From Todiramphus chloris collaris (Eukaryota; Chordata; Aves; Coraciiformes; Alcedinidae), in contig JANVCC010000146.1 of NCBI GenBank assembly GCA_025345505.1, positions 4,381,163-4,445,162 of the forward strand: a DNA stretch of 64,000 nucleotides, read 5' to 3'. The notes under the pieces are model-generated. The model was not told the DNA's origin. It ran no database searches and saw only the letters and a list, made by a program, of their open reading frames with translations. A program made the translations under genes and the position numbers. Each line of letters starts with the position of its first letter. Position 1 is the first letter of the stretch. Below, one piece after another: positions 63,191 through 64,000 of this stretch.

Positions 63191-64000
63191 TTCACAGCAG
63201 TGAATTAAAGGAAGTGTGAATCAAAGCTCACTGCTGTAAAATGCAGGACGTATTTTCAGATCTGTTTGGTTCTTATCATTTAAATGGTGAAGGAAGAAAT
63301 TACAAATGCACCGAAATTTCACTAAGAGAACAAAGAGAAAATGACAGTACTTCCCATCCAGAGACAGGGGTCTGGTCTCAGACCTTCCCTGCTTCTTACC
63401 CAGTTCCAGCTCTCCAGGGTGGACAAGGTAGATGGATTTCCCTGAAGCTGCACAATCCAGGTGTTACTCTGCTCTCCACTTACCTGGAGCCCAGAATGGC
63501 CAAGGACTCCTGGCCAAGAACACAGTTTGCTCAGCATGGGAGCAACACGTTCAAGAATACATTCAGCGATCTTGCTTAGTTTCCCTTTGTATCAAGGACG
63601 TCCCTGACTCATATGGATTCTTCACACCCAGTCAAGACTGGTTTTGCCGTCAGTTGTCTACTGATGGTGGAAAGTCCCATCCAAGGCTTGCCATAACACA
63701 GGGGTACTTTCCATGGCTTCTTCTGGAGAATTAAAATGTGAATTTTTTCAGAAAACGATGTCCTTTCCAGAACTCTAAGGCAGATATTGTCATTTAAGCC
63801 TCAGTAGAGCAATGACTACCAGCACTATCAGGAATTGATTTGACAGCAGCCTGATGCTTGCACAGGTTAAGAAAGCAGAACCTAACTACCCATGTTGGAC
63901 AAGCTGAGTGAAGTTCTCACATTCCCCAGTCACTTAGGACAGGAAGGAACAACTGCCCAGAGAGTAAACCTGCGATTATCTAAAAGATTTGGTTTCTATT
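63191..64000. other. Unique non-coding sequence
   Basis: No gene is recognised. A 112-codon plus frame at 63241-63579 overlaps two others on both strands and has no known domain. Confidence 0.5.

Noticed and set aside
1..64000. tRNA, rRNA, spliceosomal RNA, CRISPR or bacterial insertion elements
   Set aside because: None of their characteristic sequences or repeat structures was seen on either strand in a visual read.

Overview
The window looks like non-coding vertebrate nuclear DNA, most likely from a bird. The main evidence is a set of CR1 non-LTR retrotransposon 3' ends carrying the typical ATTCTATG-type terminal repeat, at low density and scattered in AT-rich single-copy sequence. There are also relics of older interspersed repeats with self-complementary edges, of a kind I associate with birds, crocodilians and turtles. 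Nothing prokaryotic is visible: no operons, ribosome binding sites, CRISPR arrays or insertion sequences. The species and locus cannot be identified from the sequence alone.

I support no protein-coding gene. The longest open frames reach about 140-163 codons, lie on both strands, often mirror each other, and carry no domain I recognise. A rough estimate (about 5% stop codons, six frames, 64 kb) predicts a few frames of this length by chance. The window is best read as an intergenic or intronic stretch with CR1 copies, old repeat relics, short simple repeats and several blocks that look like candidate cis-regulatory elements. I chose those blocks by eye, so conservation remains untested.

Layout: 1-11.8 kb is unique AT-rich sequence with one short tandem duplication and one CpG-rich, exon-like patch (8.41-8.54 kb). 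At 11.8-12.1 kb an old CR1 is split by a younger CR1 flanked by a 7-bp duplication. The 12.1-20.4 kb stretch is unique apart from a (CA)n microsatellite and poly-T tracts. The 20.4-31.3 kb stretch holds the densest set of regulatory-looking blocks (20.4, 22.0-22.5, 24.5-25.0, 26.6 and 30.9-31.3 kb) and a GC-rich exon-like patch at 21.75-21.92 kb. CR1 copies lie at 34.7, 39.7, 50.3 and 60.3 kb.

The most interesting spot is 41.40-41.84 kb. A CpG-rich segment there leads to a 16-bp perfect palindrome, then a TATAAAAG box six bases on, an initiator-like site and a good splice donor. It is the only place that looks like a complete core promoter with a first exon; a 33-base microexon is the alternative reading. 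The remaining blocks at 44.4, 53.9, 56.4 and 63.0 kb contain palindromic homeodomain-, MEF2- or FOX-like sites. If this is a regulatory landscape around a developmental gene, that gene lies outside the window; this last point is inference.
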